Of a DNA stretch of 64,000 nucleotides, positions 38,805-50,680 are shown one piece after another. The stretch is from Begonia masoniana. Lineage: Eukaryota > Streptophyta > Magnoliopsida > Cucurbitales > Begoniaceae. How positions within the stretch are numbered: position 1 is the first letter of the stretch; each line of letters begins with the position of its first letter. The translations under genes and the position numbers were made by a program. A model generated the notes under the pieces. It saw only the letters and a list, made by a program, of their open reading frames with translations, made no database searches and was not told where the DNA came from. The DNA lies in the NCBI GenBank assembly GCA_022432975.1, contig CM039502.1, positions 26,830,996 to 26,894,995 of the forward strand, in the 5' to 3' direction.

Positions 38805-39318
38805 ATGGGGTTGGAGGAGCACTTCTCTGTCTCGAACTGGTATACTGATGAGGCGGATTAACTGATGTCTGTTGGTGTGAAAGTTTAGTTGACAGTGTTT
38901 CAATTTAAGTATATTGAGTTTTCATGACAGTAGTGATTTCAATGTTTTGAATACAACATCGAGATTTTCCTGTTAATAGTAGTCTGTTGGGATTTAATGT
39001 TGGTACTCACTGAATTTTTTGTATTGCAATGGTTTGAAATGTTTTTGAATGGTTTCAGTGAAGTGAGTAAATTCCTTTCTGTGGTAAAATCGTGTTTGTA
39101 TACCAAGGAGTAGATGGGATGTGTTCTGTTCTCTATGTTAGATGAAGTCTATCGGCAGAGGTTGAGTTGTTGTTCTGTTGTCTATCGGAAGATGTCTTTA
39201 GTGGAAGCTATCGGATGATATAGAACAAACTTCGTCGCTTAGTGATCGGTATATGTAACTTGTTTTATTGGAAGATATAAGTAGAGAGTTTGTCGTTTAG
39301 TGACCGGCGTACACGTGC

Positions 39319-39629
39319 TGACGTCATCGGTAGGTGTAAGTTTAAGTCTATCGGATGATGTCTCAGTAAACTCATCGGCAGATGCGTGCTGACGTCATCG
39401 GAAGGTGTAGGTTTAAGTCTATCGGATGATGTCTCAGTAAACTCATCGGCAGATGCGTGCTGACGTCATCGGAAGGTGTAGGTTTAAGTCCATCGGATGA
39501 TGTCTCAGTAAACTCATCGGCAGATGCGTGCTGACGTCATCGGAAGGTGTAGAGAGTATTTTGTCGTTTAGTCACCGATGAATGTAGAACAAAGTCGATT
39601 GGATGAAGGAAATCATCTGGCTGACGTCA
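39319..39629. repeat. 71-bp repeats with TGACGTCA palindromes (5' LTR of C)
   Basis: Three 71-bp units and related flanks carry TGACGTCA at 39319, 39390, 39461, 39532 and 39622. The 3' LTR has four (46207, 46278, 46349, 46439). TGACGTCA is a bZIP/TGA-factor core. Function is inference. Confidence 0.9.
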
Positions 39630-39968
39630 TCGGAAGATGTAGAGTGCATTTTGTCGTTTTGCCACCGGATGATGTCTTCCATTTTCTGCTTCAGCCTCTT
39701 TTGTTGACTTTGTTCAGCGGGCGATGCGTTTGACTTTTGAAACTTATGAAGTGTTTTGCGATTTAATCCTTTATTCCTTTTGCCGATTATTCCTCAAAAT
39801 TCTAACTGAGTATTCAAGCATTGTACAATAGTTTTGTTTAACTCTACTTTTACTTAGATAATTTCCGCTGCAAGTTTAAAAAAAAAAATAATAACACGGT
39901 TGAAATTTTTAGTCATGTACGGGCATGGTGTGACGAACCGGGTTTAGATAACTCGGGGCGTTACGGTA

Positions 39969-39980
39969 TAGTATCAGAGA
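39969..39980 (+). promoter_or_regulatory. Primer-binding site of element C, mutated
   Basis: TAGTATCAGAGA lies four bases after the LTR. It differs from the initiator-Met complement TGGTATCAGAGC at two positions. Confidence 0.8.
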
Positions 39981-40048
39981 CATTCAGTTAAACCGTTCAA
40001 AAGATTACTCATCAGTACCAATCGTCGCATGGAAGTACTCCAACAACT

Positions 40049-40108
40049 GAAAGTGTTTATGTTAGCCTCAGTAATTAGATATTTATGAACATAGTTAACC
40101 TTGTATAG
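40049..40108 (+). other. Candidate 60-nt mini-intron before gag (C), donor lost
   Basis: CAACT|GAAAGTGTTT aligns with CAACT|GTAAGTATTT of element B, so the GT donor has become GA. The acceptor TTGTATAG|GA ends at 40108, 12 nt before the gag ATG. Confidence 0.45.
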
Positions 40109-40120
40109 GAAGTGAGTTTA

Positions 40121-41671
40121 ATGGCCAGACGCCCAGGAAGACCTAGGATACCGAGGGAAATGCCAAATTTGAGGAGTGAGGAGGAACCTAGTGTTATCAG
40201 ACAACTAACAGACTTGGTACGTCAGCAAACAGACTTAGTGCGTCAGCAGTCCGATCAGTTGGGGGTGTTACTGAACCGAGAGGTACAGGGAAGTGCCAAC
40301 TCAGGTTCTAGCAATGAGCATTCAGGAGACCGATTCCGAAAACTTCAGCCGCCCACGTTTGATGGAAAATCATCTAACCCGATTGTTGCTGAAGAGTGGT
40401 TGAGGAAGATTGAAAGCATGCTCCGGTGTGCCAACGTCGGAGAAGGAGACAAGGTCACCCTGGCGACCTTTCATTTTGCTGGAGACGCCCAGCTTTGGTG
40501 GGAGACAATTGAGACCACCACTGACATCCTGACTATGACTTGGTCACAGTTTAAGGACATTTTCTATGAGAAATATTTTAATAGCACAGTCCAGGCAGCA
40601 AAGAAGGTAGAGTTTTTGAACTTGAAGCAGACAGGGTCTGTGGCTGAGTACGTTAGACAATTTGAGTCCCTGTCCAGATTCGCTGGACACTTTATTCACC
40701 GAAATGAAGATAAGGTGTTTCATTTCATGAATGGACTGAAACCAGAAATGTATAGAGGGGTCAAGTTTTCGGGTTTGCCCTTCAGTGATGTTGTGTCCAC
40801 AGCATTGGAAGTGGAAGAAGCTGAATTGAAATGCGTTGGACTAAAGGAAGCCCCGAGAAAGTTTGTTCAACCACTGCCGCAGAGAGGAGTGAAGAGATCC
40901 AATGAAGGCTAGCACAGCCAAGGGATAGGAAAGAAGGTACCAGATTCCAAGACGTTTCCTCAGTGCCCAAAGTGTTCGAAGAATCACTCGGGCGAATGTA
41001 GATTTGGATCGGGTAAGTGCTTCAACTGTGATGAGATTGGACACTTGTACAAGGATTGCCCAAAGCCCCGAATCGTTCGATGTTTCCATTGCAACAAGGT
41101 TGGCCATGTCAACAGAGACTGCCCAGCTTTGAAGGGTGGCTCTGCCAGGATTAAGCCAAGGATATTCTCCATGATGGAGTCAGGTGATGAGGACCAGCCT
41201 GCTGTAGTGTCAGGTACTGTATTGATTAACTATGTACCTGCTTTTACTTTGATAGATTCGGGTGCAACTCATTCTTTTATAGCCTCTGCATTTGCTGATA
41301 AGTTAGATGTACGGTTTACTCCTTCTGAGCATGTGTATAACGTAGCATTACCTTCTGGAGAGCACATGCGCTCTAGTCAGATGATGCCTGATAGTGTGGT
41401 GTTAGTAGGGAATATGAATTTGCCTGCTGACCTCATTGTTATGGACATAATGGGATTTGATGTGATCCTAGGAATGGATTGGTTGTTTAAGCATTATGCC
41501 ACAATAGATTGTAGAACTGGAATTGTTAGTTTTCAACCCCCTAGTGGTTTAAACCATACCTTCCAAGCCCTGAAGAAGAGTAAGGAAATGACTGTAATGA
41601 CTTCTGTTAGTTGTAGACCCTCCCCTTGCAGAGAGTATTTGTGCTTTTTGGCCAGTGTTTTGGACACCTAA
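40121..41671 (+). pseudogene. gag and protease of element C
   Basis: ATG at 40121 gives MARRPGRPRIPREM, an AT-hook-like basic start. A GTG nine bases earlier is not needed. A short repeat TDLVRQQ precedes the gag core (LQPPTFDGKSSNP, WLRKIESMLRCANV, KDIFYEKYFNSTV, QTGSVAEYV). Three Cys/His motifs follow: CPKCSKNHSGEC, CFNCDEIGHLYKDC and CFHCNKVGHVNRDC. Protease active site TLIDSGATHSF lies at about 41246-41278. TAG at 40910 and TAA at 41669 are the only breaks. The frame is the same before and after. Gag packages RNA. Protease matures the polyprotein. Confidence 0.95.
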
Positions 41672-44620
41672 CGAGTAGAAAAATCAAGCCCCAAAAACGT
41701 TTTAGTTGTCCAAGATTTTCCAGAGGTATTTCTAGATGACCTTCCTGGCTTGCCACCAGATAGGGAAATTGAATTTGTGGTAGATGTTTACCCCGGCGCT
41801 GAGCCTGTATCTAAGAATCCATATAGACTAGCACCAACAGAACTTAAAGAATTGAAGAAACAGTTAGAGGTTTTGTTGGAGAAGGGGTTCATACGCCCTA
41901 GCTTTTCACCATGGGGTGCACATGTCCTTTTTGTCAAAAAGAAAGACGGATCAATGCGTATGTGCATAGACTATAGAGAATTGAATAAGCTAACTGTCAA
42001 GAACAAGTATCCACTGCCGAGGATTGATGATTTATTTGATCAGCTTAAGGGTGCAAGAGTTTTCTCTAAAATTGACCTTAGGTCCGGTTATTACCTGTTG
42101 AAGGTTAAATCTGAAGATATCCCAAAGACTGCCTTTCGCACAAGGTATGGACATTATGAGTTTTTGGTTATGTCTTTTGGTTTGAAAAATGCGCCAGCAG
42201 CCTTCATGGATCTTATGAATAGGGTGTTTCGCGAGTATTTGGACAAGTTTGTCATTGTATTCATAGATGACATTCTAATCTATTCTAAAACTAAGGATGA
42301 GCATGCAAGACACCTAAACTTGGTGTTAGGATTGCTGAAGCAGCACCAACTTTATGCCAAATTTTCTAAGTGTGAGTTTTGGTTGGACAGAGTTCACTTT
42401 CTTGGCCATGTGATCTCTGGAGATGGGATATCTGTTGATCCAGCCAAGGTTCAATCAGTTAAGGAATGGCCTCAACCGAAGAATGCCACTGATATCCGAA
42501 GTTTCCTTGGACTAGCAGGGTATTATAGAAAATTCATCGAGGGATTTTCAAAGATTGCCACACCCCTTACTATGTTAACAAGGAAAAATGTGAAGTATAA
42601 TTGGACTGATAAATGTAAATCCAGTTTCCAGACCTTGAAGCAGAAACTGACCAATGCCCCAATTTTAACCCTTCCTGTCGAAAATGGTAAATTCAGTATC
42701 TATTGTGATGCTTCCAAGATTGGACTTGGTTGTGTTTTGATGCAAGATGGAAAGGTTATAGCTTATGCTTCTAGGCAGTTAAAAGTACACGAAAAGAATT
42801 ACCCCACACATGACTTAGAATTAGCTGCTGTGGTTTTTGCATTAAAGATTTGGAGGCACTACCTTTATGGACAAACCTGTGAGATATTTTCGGATCATAA
42901 AAGCCTGAAATACATTTTCACGCAAAAAGAACTGAATATGAGGCAACGTAGGTAGTTAGAGTTTGTCAAACATTATGATTTTGAGATTAAGTATCACCCT
43001 GGCAAGGCGAATGTGGTGGCTGATGCCTTGAGTAGAGTGACTCCTTCAGTCTCTACATTGATTCTAGAAATATCGATAGCTTTAGAGACAGAATTCCAAA
43101 GATTTAACCTGGAAGCTGTGTCTAGTGTGTCAGCCATGCTTTCGGCCATATCCTTGAGGCCAACTATTTTGGAGAAAATAAGGGAAATTCAAATGAATAA
43201 CGTTGAATGTAATAAGTATAAGTTGTGCATAAATTCTACTGACAAGTCGGATTTCAACTGCTCAGCTGATGGAATTCTCAAGTTTCGAAATAGATAGTTT
43301 GTTCCGGCTGATGCCGAACTTAGAAAGGAAATCCTATCTGAGGCACATTCCTCTAGACTTTCTGTTCATCCTGGAGGTACGAAAATGTACAGAGATCTTA
43401 ACCAACATTATTGGTGGCCAGGTATGAAGAGAAGTGTGGTGGAGTATGTGGAGTCATGTCTGGTCTGCCAGCAAGTCAAAGCTGAACATCAGAGGCCTGC
43501 TGGAACATTGCAACCCTTACAAGTTCCAGAATGGAAATGGGAACAAATAACTATGGATTTGGTTACAAGATTACCTAGATTAGTAAAAGGTCACGATGCA
43601 ATTTGGGTAATAGTTGATCGTTTAACCAAATCAGCTCACTTTCTGCCGATGAAGATAACATACTCGATGGATCAATTGGCTGAGTTGTATGTGCACGAGG
43701 TTGTTAGACTGGATGGAGTTCCAAGCACCATAGTTTCAGACCGAGACTCCAGATTTACATCTAAGTTTTGGAAAAGTTTGCACAAGGTTATGGGAACACA
43801 GCTTAGTTTTAGCACAGCCTTTCATCCTCAAACTGATGGACAATCCGAGAGAACTATCCAAACGTTGGAGGATATGCTTCGTGCATGTGTACTGGAATTT
43901 CAAGGTTCTTGGAGTAAGTATATACCATTGATTGAATTCTCGTATAATAACAGTTTTCAAGCAACAATAGGCATAGCACTGTACGAGGCATTGTATGGAC
44001 GAAAGTGCAGATCACCATTATATTGGGAAGAAGTTGGAGAAGCACAATTGATTGGTCCTGATATTGTGCAGCAGACAGTGGAGAAGATTGCTGTTATCCG
44101 ACAAAGAATCTTGACAGCTCAAAGCCGACATAAAAGCTATGCAGACAAAAGACGAAAAGAATTAGAATTTGATGTTGGTAATGAAGTTTTCCTTAAGGTG
44201 TCACCTTTCAAAGGAGTTGTGAGATTTTGGAAAAGAGGCAAGTTGAACCCCAGATATATTGGACCTTTCCAAATCGTGAAGAGAATTGGGAAGTCGGCAT
44301 ATCAACTTCAGTTACCAGCCTCCTTGGAGGGAATTCATAATGTGTTTCATGTTTCCATGCTAAAGAGGTGTGTTAGAGATCCTTCCCAGATTGTGGAACA
44401 GTAGAGTATCGAAGTTCTTCCTGCTCTTACTTATAAGGAGAAACCAGTAAAAATCTTAGATTATGCAGTAAAGGTGTTACGCAACAAAGAAGTTCCACTG
44501 GTAAAAGTCTTATGGCATAACCAGAACATTGAGGAGACAACTTGGGAGCGCCAGAAGAACATGATGGACCAATATCCAAAACTATTCAGGTACAAAATTT
44601 TGAGGACAAAATTCTTTTAA
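41672..44620 (+). pseudogene. pol of element C: RT, RNase H, integrase, chromodomain
   Basis: Same frame as gag. [50 protein letters not shown], catalytic FIDDIL near 42262. RNase [22 protein letters not shown] near 43025. Integrase: HSSRLSVHPGG and CLVCQQVKA (zinc), MDLV, VSDRD (43735) and LIEFSYNN (43926) for the D,D,E set, HPQTDGQSERT. A chromodomain with PVKILDYAVKVLRNKEVP and VKVLW follows at 44440-44560. Stops: 42953 TAG and 43295 TAG (both where homologues have Trp), 44402 TAG. The frame ends TAA at 44618, inside the polypurine region. Confidence 0.96.
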
Positions 44621-44630
44621 GGAGGGTAGA
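44619..44630 (+). promoter_or_regulatory. Polypurine tract of element C
   Basis: AAGGAGGGTAGA immediately before TTGTAGCACC, the 3' LTR start. It overlaps the pol stop codon. Confidence 0.9.
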
Positions 44631-44631
44631 T

Positions 44632-46781
44632 TGTAGCACCCGGTTCCATTGAACCAAAAATTTAATCTATTATTAATGATGAACTTTTGTAGAAGGGTTG
44701 AGGAGAGTTATTGATTAGGTTAATAAATGATCAGGCGAGGGCATGATGGTAATTAGGATTTTACATAGTGGATAACACATTTAAGGAAAAGTCCAGTGAG
44801 AATAGCCGCCACTATCCCCATTTTCCTCTTTCGGTTTTCAGCTCGAGCAGTAGAACTCTCTAGGCGATTCTCTCGCTCGATTCTCTTTCAACCTAGGTAA
44901 GTCTTGTTTTCTTGCATTTTAGCGATTAGTTTACTGAGAGAATACAATGTGAAGATTTCGAGGTTTCTGTGATTGAGGGTGGGTTCAAGTTCTTGGTGAT
45001 AAATGGGAATGCACGGGTAGTAGAGTTTCAAATCGATTTCCTCAAACATATTATTGATTTTTGGTAAGGTTTAGTAAGGGTTGGATTAACGTACTGTCAT
45101 GACCTTAGGTGAGCGAGTTTTGAAGCAGTTGTAACCGAGGATTTCCAGGAGATCCAGGTAAGTAAAGTATGCATGTGCCTTCGGGCCTACATCACAAAAC
45201 AGTAGGGTTGTGCATTTTTTGAATGATTTTGTATGTCATGCATCATGTTTTTGAAAGACTACGAAAATGAATTTCCATGTAAGAATGGTAAGGTATGAAT
45301 TGAATGTGACAGACAAACTATTAAGGGAACTAATCTGCCCCTTAATCGAGTAGAACATGTATGACATTGGGAGAACTGATCCCACTCCCAAGGGAACCAT
45401 GGGATCAGATCAGCTATTAATGGAATTCATCATCCCCTTAATCGAGTAGAGAATGTATGACATTGGGAGAATTGATCCCACTCCCAAGGGAACCAAGGGA
45501 TCAGATCAGTTTATGAACATATGTGAAGGTAACTGAGTTGAGAAAGTAGAAATTGCATGTTTAGGAATTTATGTTTCAGCAATGCATTTTATTACTGCTT
45601 TACTTACTTAGCATTAGGCTAATAGATGAGTTTTGTGATGTAGGTGTTGAGGATACTGCAGGTGAATTCCCTGAGTTTACTAATGAATAGATGGGGTTGG
45701 AGGAGCACTTCTCTGTCTCGAACTGGTATACTGATTAGGCGGATTAACTGATGTCTGTTGGTGTGAAAGTTTAGTTGACAGTGTTTCAATTTAAGTATAT
45801 TGAGTTTTCATGACAGTAGTGATTTCAATGTTTTGAATACAACATCAAGATTTTCCTGTTAATAGTAGTCTGTTGGGATTTAATGTTGGTACTCACTGAA
45901 TTTTTAGTATTGCAATGGTTTGAAATGTTTTTGAATGGTTTCAGTGAAGTGAGTAAATTCCTTTCTGTGGTAGAGTCGTGTTTGTATACCAAGGAGTAGA
46001 TGGGATGTGGTTCAGTTCTCTATCGTTAGATGAAGTCTATCGGCAGAGGTTGAGTTGTTGTTCTGTTGTCTATCGGAAGATGTTTTCAGTAGAAGCTATC
46101 GGATGATATAGAACAAACTTCGTCGCTTAGTGATCGGTATATGTAACTTGTTTTATCGGAAGATATAAGTAGAGAGTTTGTCGTTTAGTGACCGGCGTAC
46201 GCGTGCTGACGTCATCGGAAGGTGTAGGTTTAAGTCTATCGGATGATGTCTCAGTAAACTCATTGGCAGATGCGTGCTGACGTCATCGGAAGGTGTAGGT
46301 TTAAGTCCATCGGATGATGTCTCAGTAAACTCATCGGCAGATGCGTGCTGACGTCATCGGAAGGTGTAGAGAGTATTTTGTCGTTTAGTCACCGGTGAAT
46401 GTAGAACAAAGTCGATCGGATGAAGGAAATCATCTGGCTGACGTCATCGAAAGATGTAGAGTGCATTTTGTCGTTTTGCCACCGGATGATGTCTTCCATT
46501 TTCTGCTTCAGCCCCTTTTGTTGACTTTGTTCAGCGGGCGATGCGTTTGACTTTTGAAACTTATGAAGTGTTTTGCGATTTAATCATTTATTCCTTTTGA
46601 CTATTATTCCCCAAAATTCTAACTGAGTATTCAAGCATTGTACAATAGTTTTGTTTAACTCTACTTTTACTTAGATGATTTCCGCTGCAAGTTTTTTAAA
46701 AAAATAATAATACTGTTGAAATTTTTAGTCATGTACGGGCATGGTGTGACGAACCGGGTTCAGATAACTCGGGGCGTTACA
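44632..46781 (+). repeat. 3' LTR of element C
   Basis: 2,150 bp, TGTAGCACCC...GGGGCGTTACA. It has two instead of three 71-bp units. Otherwise colinear with 37745-39964 with few substitutions. Confidence 0.95.
45158..45690 (+). other. LTR intron-like cassette C (3' LTR) with acidic exon
   Basis: Donor ATCCAG|GTAAGT at 45158, acceptor ending 45643 (486 nt, same as the 5' LTR). The acidic frame ends FTNE in place of FTDE and then TAG. Confidence 0.6.
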
Positions 46782-46960
46782 GGTAGACCGTCTAGGATGA
46801 TGCATGAGTTATTTCTAACATGATTTTAAATTCATTAACTTAATCTGATTGGTAATCACATGCCAATGTTTTAGAAAATGCAATGACTAAATTTTTACTA
46901 CTTTTACTATCAAATTACGTAACATCCCAAATTTCTCCAAGTTGTACAATATAGTCTGCT
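46782..46960 (-). pseudogene. Decayed pol, RNase H edge, right of element C
   Basis: Continues the pol at 36256-37744 across element C after the GGTAG duplication. The minus strand shows a VIAFSKTLA string where VVADALSRK is expected. Confidence 0.5.
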
Positions 46961-47694
46961 TTGAGCTAACACACACAGAGATTTGCGATTAGGTTTTACT
47001 CTAAAATAACTTGTACTACTGATTGAAGATGTAATGCTATATGTATAGTGTACCTCAAGACCACAAAATAATTGTACTCACATCATTTGATCTTGGAATC
47101 TGACAAACTCTCACAAGGATGGGCTACTACAATCTCTCTACGCAGGAAGCCTGACGTCCTTGTCAAACACATTTTGTCTTGGTTTTTATACAACTTATGT
47201 AACATCTTAAACTAACTACTCTTATCCTTATAGGGAAAGAGAGAGGTTGTTTGAAATGAGTGACTAACTTAGTAAAAATGGTATACTAAATGTAATGCGT
47301 GTAAAAAAAATTTACCTTTCGTTTCAAAACATGATTTCAAATATCGATTCAAGGAAAACAATTTTAATCTTTTTAAGGAACACATGTTCTATGAGTAACA
47401 ATGTGGCATTATTTAAAAACGTTGTTGTATACATAGACAAATATACCAAAATAGGCAATTATCATACATTTCAAATAAAAATCATCTAAGTGAAAAAGGA
47501 GGGTCACTCAAGGAGCCCTCCAACACACTAACATAGGAAGGTCCATCTGAAGATCCATCTATACCTCATGAGCCAAGAGGAAAAGGAATATCCATCAACG
47601 TTACCCTGGTTGGTCGGTGAACCAGACAGTGACGACACATCCTTAACTGAAATAAATAAACATACCCTGATCATGTTTAGGGATTCGAAATACA
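46961..47694. other. Unassigned spacer, possibly old LTR remnant
   Basis: AT-rich with TAACATCCC-type strings that recall LTR ends, but no boundaries or coding sequence that I can support. Confidence 0.4.
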
Positions 47695-48727
47695 ATGAGT
47701 GTAAAATCCGCCAAATTTTAGTGTTTTTAAAATTTTCGAATAAAATTTTTGCGAATTTTGAAAATATAAATTTGAGGTCAATTTAAGGGGATTGTTCGGT
47801 AAGAAATGAAATCGAGAAACCGAACGTTAACGAAATTGAATTGAATATAAAGAATTAATGAAATAAAAAGAATAAATAAATAAATAAATATTTTATTGTT
47901 TATTTATTTATTTATTTATTTTTTTATTAGGTGAGAGGATAAGGTTTCCTAATGAAACCAAATCCTTTCATTCTGCCGACAGAAACACCCGAGAGAGAGA
48001 GCCGAGCGAAGAAGAGAAAACCGTCGATGCCAGAACAACCTTCGTTCAGTGCGATCTTGGTGTCAAAACGTTCGTCTCGAAGCGTAGATCAACGTTGGCG
48101 AAGAGAGTTTTCGAAGGTAAGCTCTCGATCTCCAGATTTTTGGTTAGGAAGTTTCGGTTTTAGGTTTTCGTTAGATCTGAATTTTTGGGGGTCGATTCTT
48201 GGTGTTTTTGGCAGGAATTGACTTGAAAAGTGGTTAGAAATGTGTTGGGAGCGATTTTCGGTGAAAAATAGGTTAAAAATTCAATTTTTTTGTCGCGGGT
48301 ACGCAGTCGGGTGGTCGCCGGAGCTTCGTCGGCGTTCGGCGGCCGACGGTCGAGTCAACTCGACCGTGGGCTGAGTTAACTCAGGCTTTGGGCTGAGTTG
48401 ACTCAGGCCCAAGGCCGAGTTGACTCAGGCCCAGGGCCGAGTTGGGCTCGACTGGGTTTGGCCCAGCCCGATCTAGATTCTAGCCAGGCTGGGCCCAGAC
48501 CCATAGTTTATGGGCCGGGTTTGCTTGGGCCTATCAGGCCGAGTTTGACCCATCCCATCAGGCCGGGTAAACCCAGCCGTTATTGTCCGGCCCGATTCGG
48601 TCCGACTTGATTAGGTCCGACCTGGACCGAACCAAACCCAGTCAGCCCGATCCGAACCAGACCCGACCAGACCGATCTGAGTTCAACTCAACCCGAACCG
48701 GTCCAACCGAACCGATCCAGTCAGGTC

Positions 48728-48832
48728 AGTCAAAGTCAACGTTGACTTTGACCGTTGACTTTGACCTTTGACCGTTGACTTTAATTGTTGACTTTGATCT
48801 TTGCCTATTGACTTTTGACCAAAAGTCAACTC
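48728..48832. promoter_or_regulatory. Cluster of about 12 W-box cores (TTGAC/GTCAA)
   Basis: Nine TTGAC and three GTCAA in about 105 bp, mostly as GTTGACTTTGACC repeats. More TTGACTCA lies at 48360-48430. TTGAC is the core of the WRKY-binding W box. Whether factors bind is unknown. Confidence 0.7.
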
Positions 48833-49185
48833 GAGCCGTTTTCGCCCCAGTTCGCAATTTATATCGTTTCTGACCCCAATCAGATTTTAACGAGGTTCCT
48901 TCCTTGTGTTTGACTCTCAGATTCGGAGGAGTTTGCAGAGTTCGAAGCCATTCCTAAGGAGCCACGGTTTACCGAGGTATGAATGGTTATACTTACTCTG
49001 TATTACCTAGTCTTGTATGCAGGTATACTTCTTAACGGATTCATATTGTCCAGTGGTTTTCTGCTGTGCCACTTGGAGTTTGATACTAGAGGTAATCGTC
49101 TGGCACTCTTAACTGGGCTCATTCGCTGAGAGTATCAGGGGATTTTGCCCAGGTTCTGTAGTACTTCCCACACTTGTTTGGAAGA

Positions 49186-49450
49186 GATTCACTCCCTGCT
49201 AATAGGTAAAGGGATTCACCCCCTGCGAATAGGTAAAGGGATTCACCCCCTGCGAATAGGTGAAGGGATTCACCCCCTGCTAATAGGTAAAGGGATTCAC
49301 CCCCTGTGAATAGGTGAAGGGTTCACCCCCTACGAATAGGTGAAGGGATTCACCCCCTGCGAATAGGTGAAGGGTTCGCCCCCTGCGATTAGGTGAAGGG
49401 ATTCACCCCCTGCGAATAGGTGAAGGGTTCACCTCCTGCGAATAGGTGAA
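49186..49450. repeat. 27-bp tandem array of LTR G, about 10 copies
   Basis: Units contain GAATAGGTGAAGGGATTC followed by ACCCCCTGC. Some copies are one or two bases shorter. It lies upstream of the acceptor-like site at 49620, as in other LTRs. Confidence 0.95.
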
Positions 49451-49933
49451 GTTGATCTGGCCAGTGTCTGGTCGTCGCTAGCACCATCAATCGTTCTAAA
49501 TGAGAAATGCGAAGATAACTAGTAATACTGAAACTGGCATGCATGTTTTGATATTGGTATGTGTACCATCTTATATTGAGTTGTCACTCCTTCAACGACT
49601 TTTTTTGTTATTCTTTTCAGGTAAGGGAAGGAAGGGTAAGAAGTGAACCTGATCTGAGTCGGGATTTCCTTGGGTTGCATCTCTGTGTTTCCTTTTACTT
49701 TGTACTCTTACGTGAGAACATATTTGAGATTGTACCTTATTTTGGGATGTAATTAATTTGTTTAGCTAGTGATTCTACTATTGTTTGTACTCTCTATATT
49801 TGTTACTTCGAGGAGGTTATGGATTTGTGTTCAAACTTCTGCACTCAGCCTTAGGTTAGACGGTGGACCTCCCCGAGGTTGATCGTTTAACCTGGCGTTT
49901 CTATTAGGCCCTCTCCCGGGTCGTGACAATGAG

Positions 49934-50505
49934 TGCGTCATCACCATTCTATTATGCATTTTTGTCATTGTAAGACAATCTTCGCGCAGCAGAAAGTGTG
50001 TTGGGATAGCCTTGTTATACTTTGACACTGAAACCGTCTAAAGTATCAAGAGAATTCTTCCCCAATTATATATATCACATCAAGAATAAAATATCATGTA
50101 TCAATGGTAAATGTATAAAACCAATCGTACATAAACGTAAAAAGCTTACGTGCTGGCGACCAGACCCTGTTAGATTTTTTTTTTCACAGGTGATAACTCC
50201 TCAAAATAAGGTTTTCATGAAACCATGCAATGTAGTACAAAAATTATAAAACCCTACTTCTACGAGAACCACTTTTCTTACGCACAAGAGCGACAACCTC
50301 AGATACCGGCTCAAGGTCCACAAACTATCTAAGACTAAAACAAAATTGAGGTTAAAAAAAATCCATTCAACTCGAAGGGAAAACATGGATGAGTCTTATA
50401 TCGGGACTAGGAACCAAAATTGGAAACACAATAAACAGCCGAGAACTTCACCTCGGTGACAAAATTTCCATTAAGTATTACAGTAGGTGGCATACAAACC
50501 CTACA
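49934..50505. other. Unassigned spacer between solo LTRs G and D
   Basis: About 570 bp without a convincing ORF. CTTACGTGC and TTTCACAG|GT are splice-like, but nothing ties them to a gene. Confidence 0.4.
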
Positions 50506-50672
50506 GAGGTTGTAATACCCAAAATAACGACCAGGTAATTTCCTTAACCGTTTTAACGGTCGTGTTTAATTAATTTTTCCTGGTTTAGAGTGTTATACCA
50601 AGAATAATTAATTTCATGTGGATTTAAACTAGGTTGGGTGGCAAAGTTGTAATAATGGAGGGTGATGACCAA

Positions 50673-50680
50673 TATATAAA
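50673..50680 (+). promoter_or_regulatory. TATA box of LTR D
   Basis: TATATAAA, followed within about 30-60 bp by the exon-like region shared with LTR B. Confidence 0.6.

Larger units (their letters stand above)
37745..39964 (+). repeat. 5' LTR of element C
   Basis: TGTAGCACCCGG...GGGGCGTTAC. The final A expected from the 3' LTR is missing. Contains an exon with CCTAG|GTAAGTC near 38009, exon 2 (38223-38271), cassette to 38804 and 71-bp repeats. Confidence 0.95.
37745..46781 (+). mobile_element. Complete Ty3/gypsy Tekay-like element C, TSD GGTAG
   Basis: LTRs at 37745-39964 and 44632-46781 flank primer site, a 1,500-codon gag-pol frame and polypurine tract. GGTAG duplication lies at 37740-37744 and 46782-46786. 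The LTRs are highly similar. The main length difference is one 71-bp repeat unit. Five nonsense codons break an otherwise single frame, so the copy is inactive but close to intact. It lies in decayed pol of opposite orientation. Confidence 0.97.
47700..49928 (+). mobile_element. Solo LTR G, TSD ATGAG
   Basis: TGTAAAATCC...GGGTCGTGACA, 2,229 bp, with ATGAG at 47695-47699 and 49929-49933. It has (AAAT)n at 47875-47930, an exon-like stretch around 47980, a long G+C-rich simple region (48340-48740), a TTGAC cluster and a 27-bp array. The acceptor-like TTTTCAG|GT (49620) is followed by a basic frame GKGRKGKK and then TGA, unlike the acidic exon of other families. Confidence 0.93.

Noticed and set aside
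40112..40120. GTG start for gag of element C
   Set aside because: The ATG at 40121 is in frame and follows the mini-intron acceptor closely. The extra three residues need a non-ATG start.
47952..48221. 89-codon frame starting MKPNPFILPTETPERE
   Set aside because: It is in the leader region of solo LTR G just before a TCGAAG|GTAAGC donor-like site. It has no recognised domain, so I did not call a gene.
48398..48771. Pro-rich frames in solo LTR G that look like a proline-rich protein
   Set aside because: The DNA is a cryptically simple GGCCCAG / CCGAACC tract within a defined solo LTR.
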